DNA from: Natronolimnohabitans sp. A-GB9
GTDB taxonomy: Archaea; Halobacteriota; Halobacteria; Halobacteriales; Natrialbaceae
NCBI RefSeq assembly: GCF_030848565.1
Contig: NZ_JAVDDV010000005.1
Coordinates: 215,531-279,530 of the forward strand
Reading direction: 5' to 3'
Length of the DNA: 64,000 nucleotides
Below are positions 43,842-53,400 of this stretch, piece by piece. The translations under genes and the position numbers were made by a program. The stretch's first letter is position 1. Every line of letters starts with the position of its first letter. The notes beneath the pieces are model-generated. The model worked only from the letters and a program-made list of their open reading frames with translations. It was not told where the DNA came from and searched no databases.

Positions 43842-44381
43842 AAGCGGTTTCTCGTAGACGTACTCCTCGAGACCGGGCGCCAGATCGTTCGGTCGCGTCG
43901 CGAGTCGATCGAATCCCATGGCCTCACAGAAGGCGATCCCGCCGTCGTTGTCCGCGAGGACGGCCAGGCGGAGGCGATCGAACGACGCCACGAGCTCGTC
44001 CTCGAGACGAGAGACCAGCGTGGTGCCGATACCGTCGCCCCATCGGTCGGGGTGGACGTAGAGCCGTGCGAGGTAGGCTACCGAGTCGTCTTCCGGCCAC
44101 GGCACGACGTGGGCGAACCCATGACACTCGCCGTCGAACCCGTGCTCCGACTCGAGGTCGGCGTCCGAATCGGGAACGGCGACGAGAAAGACGACGGTTT
44201 CGCGCTCGCTCGCGGCCGTGATCGCCGACTCGAGATCGCCGATCGCATACCAGTCGTCGACGATTTCGTCGACGCGGTCGGAACCGAGCAGGTCGTCGTA
44301 GGCGGCGTGCCAGCTCTCGCGTGCCGTCTCGTGGATCGCCCAGACGTCGTCGGTCGTCGCCGACCGGACCTCGCGGGTCAC
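43839..44381 (-). CDS. GNAT-family N-acetyltransferase (second of a tandem pair)
   Basis: The 180-residue protein starts with a GTG at 44381 (MTREVRSATTDDVWAIHE); a TTG at 44408 is an alternative and the ATG near 44390 is out of frame. RLYVHPDRWGDGIGTTLVSRLED is the acetyl-CoA site, followed by LRLAVLADNDGGIAFCEAMGFDRLA. It is paralogous to the gene at 43194-43706. Stop codon in the class A repeat end. Confidence 0.78.
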   Translation of the reverse strand: MTREVRSATTDDVWAIHETARESWHAAYDDLLGSDRVDEIVDDWYAIGDLESAITAASERETVVFLVAVPDSDADLESEHGFDGECHGFAHVVPWPEDDSVAYLARLYVHPDRWGDGIGTTLVSRLEDELVASFDRLRLAVLADNDGGIAFCEAMGFDRLATRPNDLAPGLEEYVYEKPL

Positions 44382-44618
44382 AGTAGGACATAATCGGCCC
44401 GCAAGCAAAAGTCCCTGGCCAGCCGTTGATTGGTTGTACGGGTTCTGATACGTCTGTGGCGGACTGTTTCGAAACCGACGATGAACGCCTATCGATCGCG
44501 GAATATGGCGATCGGATACAACTCACATGTTGTCTGCATCTCGAAACGTTCGGTGGTTGCCGGAGTCGATCCGAAGCGGCCAGTCGACGATGACGGTCGC
44601 AGGGTTCGTCCGCGAGTG

Positions 44619-45035
44619 CTACTCGACGGTAAACGTCTCCTCGTCGATTCGGGCACCGCCGACCCAGCACTCGTGGGCGAACCAGGCGAAGTAGGCCACG
44701 ATACCGACAGTGAGGACAGCCTCGAGCGGGCCCAGACCGGTGATACCGTCGCCGGTGAGGAGGCTGACGGCGCTGATGACGCCCCAGCCGACCGCGAGTA
44801 CGGCGATCGTGACCGCGGCGACGCGGGGCCAGCCGATCGTCCTCGAGCCGATCGTGACCCGTTCCCGGCGGCCGGCAGCGAGCATTCCGGCACCGACGGC
44901 GACGAGCCACGCCACGACACCGACCGTCGACGGCGACCCCACGCCGAGGGCGACGACGAACGCGACTGCCAACAGCAACGTGGCGACGCCCCCACCGGCG
45001 AGTCCGCGACGAACGACGGTTTTCTGTGCACCCAT
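44619..45035 (-). CDS. membrane protein, four segments
   Basis: The 138-residue protein has hydrophobic segments at about 12-33, 37-53, 70-90 and 100-120, and a tail VGGARIDEETFTVE. I see no catalytic motif. It lies downstream of uvrA on the same strand but 100 bases away, so co-transcription is not certain. Confidence 0.6.
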   Translation of the reverse strand: MGAQKTVVRRGLAGGGVATLLLAVAFVVALGVGSPSTVGVVAWLVAVGAGMLAAGRRERVTIGSRTIGWPRVAAVTIAVLAVGWGVISAVSLLTGDGITGLGPLEAVLTVGIVAYFAWFAHECWVGGARIDEETFTVE

Positions 45036-45135
45036 CGACCGTTCCTTTCGACGCGTGTGACCTAATCGTTCGGATACGAGAATCGTCCCGTTGCAACCCG
45101 GTGGCTCGAGCCCGATCGGGGCTCTCGGGTCCGTC

Positions 45136-48099
45136 TCAGTCGTCGTCCATCGGCGCCGTCACGGGCTCGACGCGCTCCCCGCGTGGCCCCTCGAGATCCA
45201 CTTTCGGGAGCAGATCGCGGAGGTAGCGACCGGTGTGGGAGTCCTCGAGCCGTGCGACCTCCTCGGGGGTCCCGGTAGCGACGATCTCGCCGCCGTGCTC
45301 GCCGCCTTCGGGGCCGAGATCGATGATGTGGTCGGCGTTTTTCACGAGGTCGAGTTCGTGTTCGATGACGACGACGCTGTTGCCCTCGTCGGTTAGCCGG
45401 TGGAGGACGTCGATGAGCTTCCGTTCGTCCTCGCTGTGGAGTCCGGTTGTGGGCTCGTCGAGCAAGTAGAGCGTCTCGCCCGAGTCTTTCTTCCCGAGCT
45501 CCTCGGCGAGTTTGATCCGCTGGGCCTCACCGCCCGACAGCGTCGTGGAGGGCTGGCCGAGTTTCATGTAATCGAGCCCGACGTCTTTCAGCAACTCGAG
45601 ACGACGGCGGATCCGGCTCGAGGACTCGAAGAAGTCGTAGGCTTCCTCGACGCTCATCTCGAGGACGTCGGCGATCGTCTTCCCCTTGTAGGTGACGTCC
45701 AGCGTGGCGTCGTTGTAGCGAGCGCCGTCACACTCCTCACAGGGGACGTAGACGTCCGAGAGGAAGTTCATCTCGATTTTGACCGTTCCCTGCCCGCCAC
45801 ACTCCTCGCAGCGGCCACCTTTGACGTTAAACGAGAACCTTCCCTTCTCGTAACCGCGCTGTTTCGCGAGTTTGGTCTGGGCGAACAGCTCGCGGATGTA
45901 GTCGAAGACACCGGTGTACGTCGCCGGGTTCGAACGGGGCGTTCGTCCGATCGGCGACTGGTCGATCAGGCGGACGGTCTCGATCTCCTCGAGTCCCTCG
46001 AGGGCGTCGTGGTCGCCCGGGATGACCGAAGTGTTGTCGTTCATCTCACGAGCGAGGCCCTTGTAGAGGACCTCGTGCATGAGCGTGGACTTCCCGGAGC
46101 CCGAAACGCCCGTGATCGCGGTGAAACAGCCAAGCGGGATGTCGACGTCTAACTCCGTTAAGTTGTGTTGGCGAGCACCCCGAATCGTGAGCGTCCCGTC
46201 GGGATCGCGGCGCTCGTCGGGGACCGGGATCTGCTTGCGCCCGGAGAGGTAGTCGCCGGTGATCGACTCCTCGCAGGCTTTGACCTCCTCGACGGGCCCG
46301 TTGACGACGACCTCGCCGCCCCGTTTGCCGGGACCGGGACCCATGTCGATGACGTTGTCCGCCCGGCGCATCGTCTCCTCGTCGTGCTCGACGACCAGCA
46401 ACGTGTTGCCCAGGTCGCGGAGTTCCTCGAGGGTGTCGAGCAGACGGTCGTTGTCCCGCTGGTGGAGTCCGATCGAGGGCTCGTCTAACACGTAGAGGAC
46501 GCCGACCAGTCCGGAGCCGATCTGGGTCGCCAGCCGGATGCGCTGGCTCTCCCCGCCCGACAGCGTCGACGCTTCCCGATCGAGCGTGAGGTACTCGAGG
46601 CCGACCTCGACCATGAATCCGAGACGGGCCCGGATCTCTTTTAAGATCTCCTCGGCGATCACCTTCTCGCGCTCGGTCAGGTCCGCCTCGAGCGACTCGA
46701 AGTGCGCTAAGGCGTCGCCGATGCTCATCGCGTTGATTTCGGTGATCGAGGTGTCGTCGACGAGCACTGCGCGGGAGGCGGGTTTCAGACGCGTCCCATC
46801 ACAGGCCGGACACTCCGTGACCGACATGTAGTCCTCGATATGCTCGCGGGTCGAGTCCGAGTCGGTCTCGAGGTAGCGCCGCTCGAGGTTCGGTATAACG
46901 CCCTCGAATCGCTTCTTCTTGCGACGGGTGCCGTTTTTCGTCTGTCGCTTGAAGACGACTTCCTCGTCGGTGCCGTAGAGAAACGCCTGCTGGATCTCTG
47001 TATCGAGGTCCTCGAACGGCGTCGACAGCGAGACGTCGAAGTGCTCGGCGACGGCGTCGAGTCGGGTCTGATAGTACGAGCGGTTGTAGCTCCAGGCTTC
47101 GAAGACGTGTTTGAGCGGCTTGGACTCGTCCTGGATGACGAGGTCTTCGTCGACCTCCTTGGTCTCTCCCAGGCCCTCACATTCGGGACAGGCGCCGTGG
47201 GGCGAGTTAAACGAAAAGGAGCGCGTCTCGATCTCGGGGACGTCGATCCCACAGTGTGTACAGGCCAGGTCCTTCGAGAACTCGGCGACGAAGCGGTCGT
47301 CCTCGTCGATCTCGTCGCCCAGCGCACCCGTCCGGCGGGCCTCCGCGCCGAGGTCTTCGGCAGCCTCTGCCGGGGGATCGGGCAGGATGACCTTCAGGAC
47401 GCCGTCGGCCTCCTCGAGGGCGGTCTCGACGCTGTCGATGATTCGTGGCCGGTCCTCGGCCGAGACCTTCACGCGGTCGACGACGACGTCGATCGTATGA
47501 TCGAAGTTCTCGTCCAGGTCGGGGTCATCGAGCGTGAGATCGTGTTCCTCGCCGTCGATCTCGACGCGGGCGTACCCCTCCGAGACGAGTTCCTCGAACA
47601 GGTCCTCGAAGGCGCCCTTCTGGTCGCGGACGACCGGCGCGGCCAGCTTGACTTTCGTCCCCTCGGGGAGCTCGAGAATACGCTCGACCATGTTCTGGGC
47701 CGACTGTTCGCCGACTTCGCGGCCACAGTCGGGACAGTGGGGTGTACCGACGCGGGCATAGAGGAGACGAAGATAGTCGTGGAGTTCCGTGACGGTCCCC
47801 ACCGTCGAGCGGGGGTTGTTCGCGGCGTTTTTCTGATCGATCGAGATCGCCGGCGAGAGTCCCTCGACGGTCTCGACTTGTGGTTTGTCCATCTGGCCCA
47901 GGAAGTTCCGGGCGTAGGCCGAGAGGCTCTCGATGTAGCGTCGTTGGCCTTCGGCGTAGACCGTCTCGAACGCCAGCGACGACTTCCCCGACCCCGACAG
48001 ACCGGTGACGACGGTGAACTCCTCGCGGGGAATAGTGACGTCGAGGTCCTTGAGGTTGTGTTCCTCCGCACCTCGTACCTCGATGGTGTCTTTGCTCAT
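45136..48099 (-). CDS. uvrA: excinuclease ABC subunit A
   Basis: The 987-residue DNA damage sensor of nucleotide excision repair is of usual length. Two ABC ATPases are present: Walker [10 protein letters not shown] near residue 31 and GVSGSGKST in the second half, with signatures [12 protein letters not shown] and [12 protein letters not shown]. Two zinc modules are intact: [10 protein letters not shown]...CPECEGLG and CEECGGQG...CEECDG. In haloarchaea UvrABC was acquired from bacteria. uvrB and uvrC are not in this window. Confidence 0.97.
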   Translation of the reverse strand: MSKDTIEVRGAEEHNLKDLDVTIPREEFTVVTGLSGSGKSSLAFETVYAEGQRRYIESLSAYARNFLGQMDKPQVETVEGLSPAISIDQKNAANNPRSTVGTVTELHDYLRLLYARVGTPHCPDCGREVGEQSAQNMVERILELPEGTKVKLAAPVVRDQKGAFEDLFEELVSEGYARVEIDGEEHDLTLDDPDLDENFDHTIDVVVDRVKVSAEDRPRIIDSVETALEEADGVLKVILPDPPAEAAEDLGAEARRTGALGDEIDEDDRFVAEFSKDLACTHCGIDVPEIETRSFSFNSPHGACPECEGLGETKEVDEDLVIQDESKPLKHVFEAWSYNRSYYQTRLDAVAEHFDVSLSTPFEDLDTEIQQAFLYGTDEEVVFKRQTKNGTRRKKKRFEGVIPNLERRYLETDSDSTREHIEDYMSVTECPACDGTRLKPASRAVLVDDTSITEINAMSIGDALAHFESLEADLTEREKVIAEEILKEIRARLGFMVEVGLEYLTLDREASTLSGGESQRIRLATQIGSGLVGVLYVLDEPSIGLHQRDNDRLLDTLEELRDLGNTLLVVEHDEETMRRADNVIDMGPGPGKRGGEVVVNGPVEEVKACEESITGDYLSGRKQIPVPDERRDPDGTLTIRGARQHNLTELDVDIPLGCFTAITGVSGSGKSTLMHEVLYKGLAREMNDNTSVIPGDHDALEGLEEIETVRLIDQSPIGRTPRSNPATYTGVFDYIRELFAQTKLAKQRGYEKGRFSFNVKGGRCEECGGQGTVKIEMNFLSDVYVPCEECDGARYNDATLDVTYKGKTIADVLEMSVEEAYDFFESSSRIRRRLELLKDVGLDYMKLGQPSTTLSGGEAQRIKLAEELGKKDSGETLYLLDEPTTGLHSEDERKLIDVLHRLTDEGNSVVVIEHELDLVKNADHIIDLGPEGGEHGGEIVATGTPEEVARLEDSHTGRYLRDLLPKVDLEGPRGERVEPVTAPMDDD

Positions 48100-48522
48100 G
48101 ATTTGGTGATGAATCGTGATCGGGTGGTTGCGCGACGCGGTACTCGATTCACTGTGACTGAGTCAGTGGCCGGAACGACTTAACGGGTCTGAAAACCGAA
48201 TAGCGTGCTCTCTGCTAGCAAATCTCTGCACCAACGTCCCATCGCGCGCAGGCGAGGCGGTCAGTCACTCGCGGCGGGCCGCGATCCCTCTCCCGATCCG
48301 CCGCGGCGACCGATCATACTGTCGGACAGAACTATTGTGAGAATTTGCCGCTTCCGTCCGGCGAATTCTCTTCAGTGACTGCTGTCCGACAGTATCAGCC
48401 ACAGCTCGATCGTCACACCGGACGCGAGGACCGGAAACGATGGTAGCCATAGCGAAACCGTGTATCGGGACTCGGTGCGATCGGACCAAACTGACTTCGG
48501 TCGGAAGCCCGAACGGTCGTGT
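48100..48522. other. intergenic stretch of 423 bases between divergent genes, with one class B element
   Basis: No gene is seen. The stretch holds promoters for uvrA and the coiled-coil gene and a short class B element at 48314-48397. Near 48183 to 48270 no recognisable signal is visible. Confidence 0.55.
48314..48397. repeat. class B palindromic element (short form, 84 bp)
   Basis: TCATACTGTCGGACAG to CTGTCCGACAGTATCA form a 14-16 bp stem. The inner region GAGAATTTGCCG/CGGCGAATTCTC forms a second hairpin unlike that of the long class B copies, so only the ends are conserved. This is one of the few elements between divergent genes. Confidence 0.85.
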
Positions 48523-49029
48523 ATGACCGACGACACTGGGTCCGAGCTGCCGGTCGACGACGTCGTCGACTACTGTCACACGCAGGCCGGTTTGCTCTCG
48601 GGACGCGTCGAGACGATGCGAGAGGAAGCCGACGCCCTACTGGCCGAAATCGACGAGGAGATGGCCGAGCTCCGCGGGCAACTCGAGGATCACGCAAACG
48701 CGACGCCCGGAACGGACGGCCCTTCGACGCCGGCGGGACCCGACGGGGGCGAAAACGGGCTCGATCTCGATACGTTCGAGGACCGGGAGCGTGAGGTCAA
48801 GGAGAAACAACTGCTCGTTCAGGCGAAACAAACGCGAATGCAGGCGTTCCAGGACCTGGCTGCGGACTACACGGAACTCGCCGCGGAGCTACAGACCGAG
48901 GTCGACGACGGCGACGAGGCACTGACTCGTGTCGTGGAGTTCGAGGCCGACCGCGACGCGCCGGCGTACTTCGAGGAACGGGAGACGATGGTCGAGGCTG
49001 CCACCAACTCGGAGTCTGCCGACGAGTAG
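48523..49029 (+). CDS. coiled-coil hypothetical protein
   Basis: The 168-residue acidic protein (MTDDTGSELPVDDVVDYCHTQAGLL) contains heptad-rich helices at about 18-55 (RVETMREEADALLAEIDEEMAELRGQLE) and 85-140 (DREREVKEKQLLVQAKQTRMQAFQDLAADYTELAAELQTEV), with a Gly/Pro-rich linker. Probably cytoplasmic. No function assignable. Confidence 0.65.
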   Translation: MTDDTGSELPVDDVVDYCHTQAGLLSGRVETMREEADALLAEIDEEMAELRGQLEDHANATPGTDGPSTPAGPDGGENGLDLDTFEDREREVKEKQLLVQAKQTRMQAFQDLAADYTELAAELQTEVDDGDEALTRVVEFEADRDAPAYFEERETMVEAATNSESADE

Positions 49030-49116
49030 GCGTCGCCCCGCCACCGGCGAGTGCGCTTCGATCGTCGTTGGCAACAACCGTTATTACCCATCACTCCAGT
49101 GACTAGCGTATCGAAC

Positions 49117-49188
49117 ATGGATCAGCCGCTCAGTGTGGCGACCGCACTCGACGCCCTCGAGTCGACGGAGATCCAGGCCGATCGATGA
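49117..49188 (+). CDS. possible 23-aa leader peptide coupled to the histidine kinase
   Basis: An ATG at 49117 opens 23 codons (MDQPLSVATALDALESTEIQ...), ending in a TGA that overlaps the ATG of the kinase gene (ATGA). A TTATTACCC box about 30 bases upstream suits a leaderless start of this short frame. It could serve to bring ribosomes to the kinase start. Confidence 0.4.
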   Translation: MDQPLSVATALDALESTEIQADR

Positions 49189-51224
49189 CGGGTCGGCTGC
49201 TCCGTCTCGTCGCCGCGGAGACGCGACCTGACGACGTCGCCGTTGTGCTCTCCCGTGCGTTTCCCGATCGGGCGGTCACGTCGGTGTCGGACCTCGAGGA
49301 GGCGCTTTCGACACTCGAGTCGACTGCGGTCGACGGCGTCGTCGTCGGCCACGCCGAACCGGGCCTCGACGCGGTCGCCGCGATCGAACGCATCCGCGAT
49401 CGGTGTCCGTCGCTTCCCATCGTCGTCTTCCCGACGGAGGGATCGGAAAGACTCGCAAGCGACGCGCTGGGGGTGGGAGCCACTGACTACGTGCGACGGG
49501 CCGACGGTCACGAGACACTCGTCGAACGCCTCGAGCGGGCACTCGAATCGACGTCGACGCGTCTGGACGGCGACTGCTATGAGATTCTCGACGCGTTAGA
49601 CGACGCCATTGCGGTCTACGATCCAGCCGACGGCTCCGTCGTCGACGTGACCGAGCGAAAGCGGCGGCTTCAGCGGCTCCGGAGTTTCCGCCAGGCCGTC
49701 GAGCAGGCGGGCCACTCGATCTACATCACCGATCCCGACGGAACGATCCAGTACGTCAACCCTGCCTTCGAGGACGTCTCCGGCTACAGCGCCGCCGAAG
49801 CGATCGGCGAGACGCCACGACTGCTCAAATCCGGCGTCCACGACCGAGCGTTCTACGCCGAGCTGTGGGGGACGATCCTCGAGGGCGGCGTCTGGGAAAA
49901 TCAGATCGTCAACCGGCACAAAAGCGGCGCGGAGTACGTCGTCAACCAGACCATCGCGCCGATCACGGACGAGGACGGCGAAATCGTCAACTTCGTCGCC
50001 GTCAACGCCGATATCACGAGACAGAAGCGCCGCGAGTCTCAGCTTCGCCGGCTCCACGAGGCCGTCGGCGAGTGGCTCGAAGCGACGAGCCGTGAACAGG
50101 TCGCGATCCAGACGACGACCCACCTCGAGGAGCTCCTGGATATCGAACTCAACGGAGTCTTCCTCTACGACGAGACGAGCGAGTGGCTCCGGCCGGCAGC
50201 CCTCTCCGATCCCGCTGTCGACCTCTTCGAGACCGTACCCCGGTTCAGCCCAGGCGACGGCATCGCCTGGCGGGTCTTCGAGCGCGGTGAGGCGGCGATC
50301 TACGACGACGTCCGGGAGGCGCCGGACGTCTACGACGCCGAGACGCCGATCCGCAGCGAGATCGTCCTTCCGATCGGCGATCACGGCGTCTTGCTGGTCG
50401 GCTCCGAGACGACGGCGGCGTTCGACGAAACCGACGTCATGCTCGTCCGGATCGTCGCCTCGAGCCTCGAGGCGACCTTCGATCGCATCGGCCGTGAACG
50501 TGAACTCGAGCGACAGAAAGAGCGCTTCGAGGAGTTCGCCAGCGTCGTCTCTCACGATCTGCGAAACCCGCTGACGGTCGCGATGGGCGAACTCGAGCGT
50601 GCCCGCGAGACCGGCGACGAAGAGTCGTTCGCCGCCGTCGTGCAGGCCCACGAGCGGATGGCGACGATCATCGACGATCTGCTGTGGCTCGCCCGCGAGG
50701 GCCGGGAGATCGACGATCCACGGCCGGTCTCGCTGGCCGACGTCGCTGCGACAGCCTGGGAGAACGTCGACCCGCAGGGCGCGTCGCTCGAACTCGCCTG
50801 TGATCGACGCGTACTGGCCGATCCGGGGCGGCTCCAGCAGCTGTTCGAGAACCTCTTTCGAAACTCCGTCGAGCACGGCTCGACGACCCCCGACTCACAC
50901 ACTCGTCGGAATGCCGTCGAGCATGGCTCGAGTTCGACGAGTACGCAACAGCCGACGGCGGAGACGACCGCGGCCGACGAGCTGACGGTCCGAGTCGGCG
51001 TCACCGACGACGGATTCTACGTCGCCGACACCGGCGTCGGCATCCCCGAATCGGAGCGAGAACGGGTCCTCGAGACAGGCTACTCGACGGCCGACGGGAC
51101 CGGGCTTGGTCTCTCGATCGTGACGACGATCGTCGACTCCCACGGCTGGGAGCTCGAGATCACCGACAGCGAAGAAGGCGGTGCACGGTTCGAGATCGCC
51201 TCGGAGTTCGTCGACGGTCGGTGA
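49185..51224 (+). CDS. PAS/GAF sensor histidine kinase
   Basis: The 679-residue protein has a receiver-like N-terminal domain (about 1-120; its phosphoacceptor is not obvious), a drastically shortened PAS (LDALDDAIAVYDPADGSVVDVTERKR), a full PAS/PAC (about 165-280, HSIYITDPDGTIQYVNPAFEDVSGYSAAE), a GAF domain (about 300-440), the H box VVSHDLRNPL with His457, and an HATPase (DTGVGIP, GTGLGLSI). No membrane segment, so soluble. The response partner is not in the window. In the HATPase the N-box appears twice (NSVEHGS and NAVEHGS). Confidence 0.9.
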   Translation: MTGRLLRLVAAETRPDDVAVVLSRAFPDRAVTSVSDLEEALSTLESTAVDGVVVGHAEPGLDAVAAIERIRDRCPSLPIVVFPTEGSERLASDALGVGATDYVRRADGHETLVERLERALESTSTRLDGDCYEILDALDDAIAVYDPADGSVVDVTERKRRLQRLRSFRQAVEQAGHSIYITDPDGTIQYVNPAFEDVSGYSAAEAIGETPRLLKSGVHDRAFYAELWGTILEGGVWENQIVNRHKSGAEYVVNQTIAPITDEDGEIVNFVAVNADITRQKRRESQLRRLHEAVGEWLEATSREQVAIQTTTHLEELLDIELNGVFLYDETSEWLRPAALSDPAVDLFETVPRFSPGDGIAWRVFERGEAAIYDDVREAPDVYDAETPIRSEIVLPIGDHGVLLVGSETTAAFDETDVMLVRIVASSLEATFDRIGRERELERQKERFEEFASVVSHDLRNPLTVAMGELERARETGDEESFAAVVQAHERMATIIDDLLWLAREGREIDDPRPVSLADVAATAWENVDPQGASLELACDRRVLADPGRLQQLFENLFRNSVEHGSTTPDSHTRRNAVEHGSSSTSTQQPTAETTAADELTVRVGVTDDGFYVADTGVGIPESERERVLETGYSTADGTGLGLSIVTTIVDSHGWELEITDSEEGGARFEIASEFVDGR

Positions 51225-51263
51225 CGAGCGTCGGTTCCCGATGCCGGACGATCGTTGAGCGCA

Positions 51264-51276
51264 GCAGTCCGTATCA
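51264..51276. repeat. class A right end at a stop codon
   Basis: GCAGTCCGTATCA is identical to the right end of the class A element at 17520-17532. The last TCA is the complement of the TGA stop codon of the stress protein gene. The left part of the element cannot be recognised. Confidence 0.5.
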
Positions 51277-52101
51277 GTCCCGCTGGCGGACCGTCAGTAC
51301 CGGCGCCGGCGCCCGTCGGAGCACGCGCTCCGTGACGCTACCGAGCAGGAGCCGATCGAGCCCGCTCCGGCCGTGGGTTCCCATCACGAGGAGATCCGCG
51401 CCGACGTCGTCCGCGGCAGACCGGATCACGCGGTGTGTCGAGCCGTGTTTTACGGCCCCCGTCGCGTCGGCACCCATCTCTTCGACCGTCGCGACTCCCT
51501 CGTCGACGACGTCTTCGGCGTGAGTCTCGAGTCGCTCGAGTCGGAGGTCGTCGCGCTCGTCGAGTGCGGCCGGGCTCACGTCGACGACCGAAAGCAGGTG
51601 GACGGTCGCGTCGTGGTGTCTCCCCACGACCGCTGCCTGCTCGAGTGCGGCCTCGGCGTGGGGGCTGCCGTCGGTCGGCACGAGGATCGTCTCGAGAGGA
51701 TAGCGGCGTCTGACTTCGGCAGCACCCCGAACGACGAGGACGGGGACGGGCGCTTCGCGGACGACTGATTCGGTCGTGCTGCCAAGCAGCAGCCGACCGA
51801 CGCCCTGTCGTCCTCGTGTCCCCATAACGATCGCGTCGACGTCGTTGTCGGTCGCGTAATCGAGGATCGCCGACTGTGGATCGCCGGTCTCGACGTCGTC
51901 GATGATCGGGGCGGTATCGTCGCCGGCCCACTCGCGACTCTCGGCCAGCTGCTCGCTGGCGACGGCCGAATCCTCGTCCGGATCGGTCACGTACAACACG
52001 TGGACCGTTATCTGCTCCCTGGCCGCGATCTCGCCGGCGTACTCGAGTGCCGCGTTCGCCGGGCCGCTCCCGTCTGTTGGCACGAGGATCCGATCGAACA
52101 T
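51274..52101 (-). CDS. two-domain universal stress protein
   Basis: The 275-residue protein is a tandem of two UspA domains: residues 1-125 (MFDRILVPTDGSGPANAAL ... VMGTRGRQGVGRLLLGSTTESVVREAPVPVLVV) and 135-275 (PLETILVPTDGSPHAEAAL ... VMGTHGRSGLDRLLLGSVTERVLRRAPAPVLTV). Both halves keep the ATP-binding loop G-x2-G-x9-G-S/T. It probably forms an internal dimer. Confidence 0.92.
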   Translation of the reverse strand: MFDRILVPTDGSGPANAALEYAGEIAAREQITVHVLYVTDPDEDSAVASEQLAESREWAGDDTAPIIDDVETGDPQSAILDYATDNDVDAIVMGTRGRQGVGRLLLGSTTESVVREAPVPVLVVRGAAEVRRRYPLETILVPTDGSPHAEAALEQAAVVGRHHDATVHLLSVVDVSPAALDERDDLRLERLETHAEDVVDEGVATVEEMGADATGAVKHGSTHRVIRSAADDVGADLLVMGTHGRSGLDRLLLGSVTERVLRRAPAPVLTVRQRD

Positions 52102-52176
52102 ACGTTACGATCACGGCAACGCGACTTACAACTATCCCTTCTTGCCTTCCAAGAGACTCCAACGCAACGTATCGTA

Positions 52177-53298
52177 TCAGACTGTTCGAAGCGCCTCGAG
52201 TAACGCATCGACGTCCTCGCGTGTGTTGAACGCGTGAACCGACGCCCGAATCGCGTCGGGACCGGGAAGCGATCGGAGGACGATTCCCCGTTCCGAGAGG
52301 TGCTCGACGGCCGTCTCCGGATCGTCGACGTCGATCGTCACGAGCCCTGACTCGAACTCGCGTGGACTCAGTAGCTGCTCGTCGTCGAGCCCGCCTTTGA
52401 GTCGGTCGGTCAGCGTTTCGATCCGTGTTTCGATCGCTGCGAGCCCGATCGACTCGAGTCGCTCGATCGCTGCGGCCAGCCCGGCGTGAGGGGCGGGACT
52501 GGCGGTCGCGACCTCGAAGCGCCGCGCCCCGGCCTCGAGTTCGTACTCGGCGGCGTTCTCCGCGGTGACGCTGCGATACCCGATCGCGGCCGGGACGAGC
52601 GCCCGTTCACACTCGAGACCCTCGCGGACGTAGAGGAACCCGGAGCCGAAGGGGCCAGCCAGCCACTTGTGGCCCGCAGCGGCGACGAAGTCGGCGCCCC
52701 ACTCCTTGACGTCGATCGGTCGCTGGCCGGGGGTCTGGACGGCGTCGACCAGGACGAGCGCGCCGGCGTCGTGGGCGATCTCGACGAGTTCCGAGATCGG
52801 CAGCCGGGTGCCGTGGGTCCACGTGAGCGAACTCACACAGAACAGCGTCGCGTCGTCGGCCACCGCTTTCACGGCCTCGAGATCGAGCCGTCCGCGTTCC
52901 GTCTCGAGGACGCGGACGTCGACCCCGCGTTCACGCTCCAGTCGTTGCCAGGGAAGGATCCCCGCGGAGTGTTCGAGGTCGGTGCGAACGACGACGTCGG
53001 TTTCGTCCCACTCGAGTGCGCCAGCGACGCGGTTGATTCCGTCGGTCGTACTCTCCGTGAGGGCGATCTCGGCCGGCGTGGCGCCGAGCAGTCCGGCGAC
53101 CGCCTCGCGACCGTCGTCGTAGGCGTCGAACGCGGCCGGATACTGTCCCTCGGCGGTCGGTGCGTCGTACTCGTGGTGCTCGAGAGTCGATTCGGCCGCT
53201 TCGACGACGTGGCGCGGACTCGGACCGCCGGCCCCCCAGTTGAGGTAGGCTCCGGACTCGAGGGCGGGAATCGTCTCGCGGAGTTCCAGTGGTGTCAT
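52177..53298 (-). CDS. class V aminotransferase (cysteine desulfurase-like)
   Basis: The 373-residue PLP enzyme (ATG at 53298, MTPLELRETIPALESGAYLNWGAGGPSP) has SSLTWTHGTRLPISELVEIAHDAGALVLVDAVQTPGQRPIDVKEWGADFVAAAGHKWLAGPFGSGFLYVREGL, with the PLP lysine in AGHKWLAGPFGSG and Asp in VDAVQTPG. The catalytic Cys loop of cysteine desulfurases is not obvious, so a desulfurase role is not assured; isopenicillin N epimerase-like members fit as well. A TATATAACAC box on the minus strand at 53324-53333 is the promoter. Confidence 0.85.
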   Translation of the reverse strand: MTPLELRETIPALESGAYLNWGAGGPSPRHVVEAAESTLEHHEYDAPTAEGQYPAAFDAYDDGREAVAGLLGATPAEIALTESTTDGINRVAGALEWDETDVVVRTDLEHSAGILPWQRLERERGVDVRVLETERGRLDLEAVKAVADDATLFCVSSLTWTHGTRLPISELVEIAHDAGALVLVDAVQTPGQRPIDVKEWGADFVAAAGHKWLAGPFGSGFLYVREGLECERALVPAAIGYRSVTAENAAEYELEAGARRFEVATASPAPHAGLAAAIERLESIGLAAIETRIETLTDRLKGGLDDEQLLSPREFESGLVTIDVDDPETAVEHLSERGIVLRSLPGPDAIRASVHAFNTREDVDALLEALRTV

Positions 53299-53323
53299 CG
53301 CGTGGCCGTTCGTCGGCGACCGT

Positions 53324-53333
53324 GTTATATACA
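53324..53333 (-). promoter_or_regulatory. TATA box for the class V aminotransferase
   Basis: GTTATATACA on the plus strand; on the minus strand TGTATATAAC about 27 bases before the ATG at 53298. Confidence 0.55.
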
Positions 53334-53368
53334 CTTGCGCTTTCGCCGACCGGTAACTGAGGGGTGGA

Positions 53369-53377
53369 CTTTTATTC
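53369..53377 (+). promoter_or_regulatory. TATA box for the seven-helix membrane protein
   Basis: CTTTTATTC lies about 27 bases before the ATG at 53401. It is close to the opposite-facing promoter at 53324, so this is a compact divergent promoter region. Confidence 0.5.
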
Positions 53378-53400
53378 GGTCCGCTTGTCACTCGAACCTG

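Noticed and set aside
44430..44618. TGATACGTCTGTGG near 44445 as a class A left end.
   Set aside because: Only the first eight bases match and no right end is recognisable; left out of the element count.
52170..52180. Stop codon of the class V aminotransferase gene in CGTATCA as another element end.
   Set aside because: Only seven bases match and no second end or palindrome is visible, so it may be chance and is not counted.
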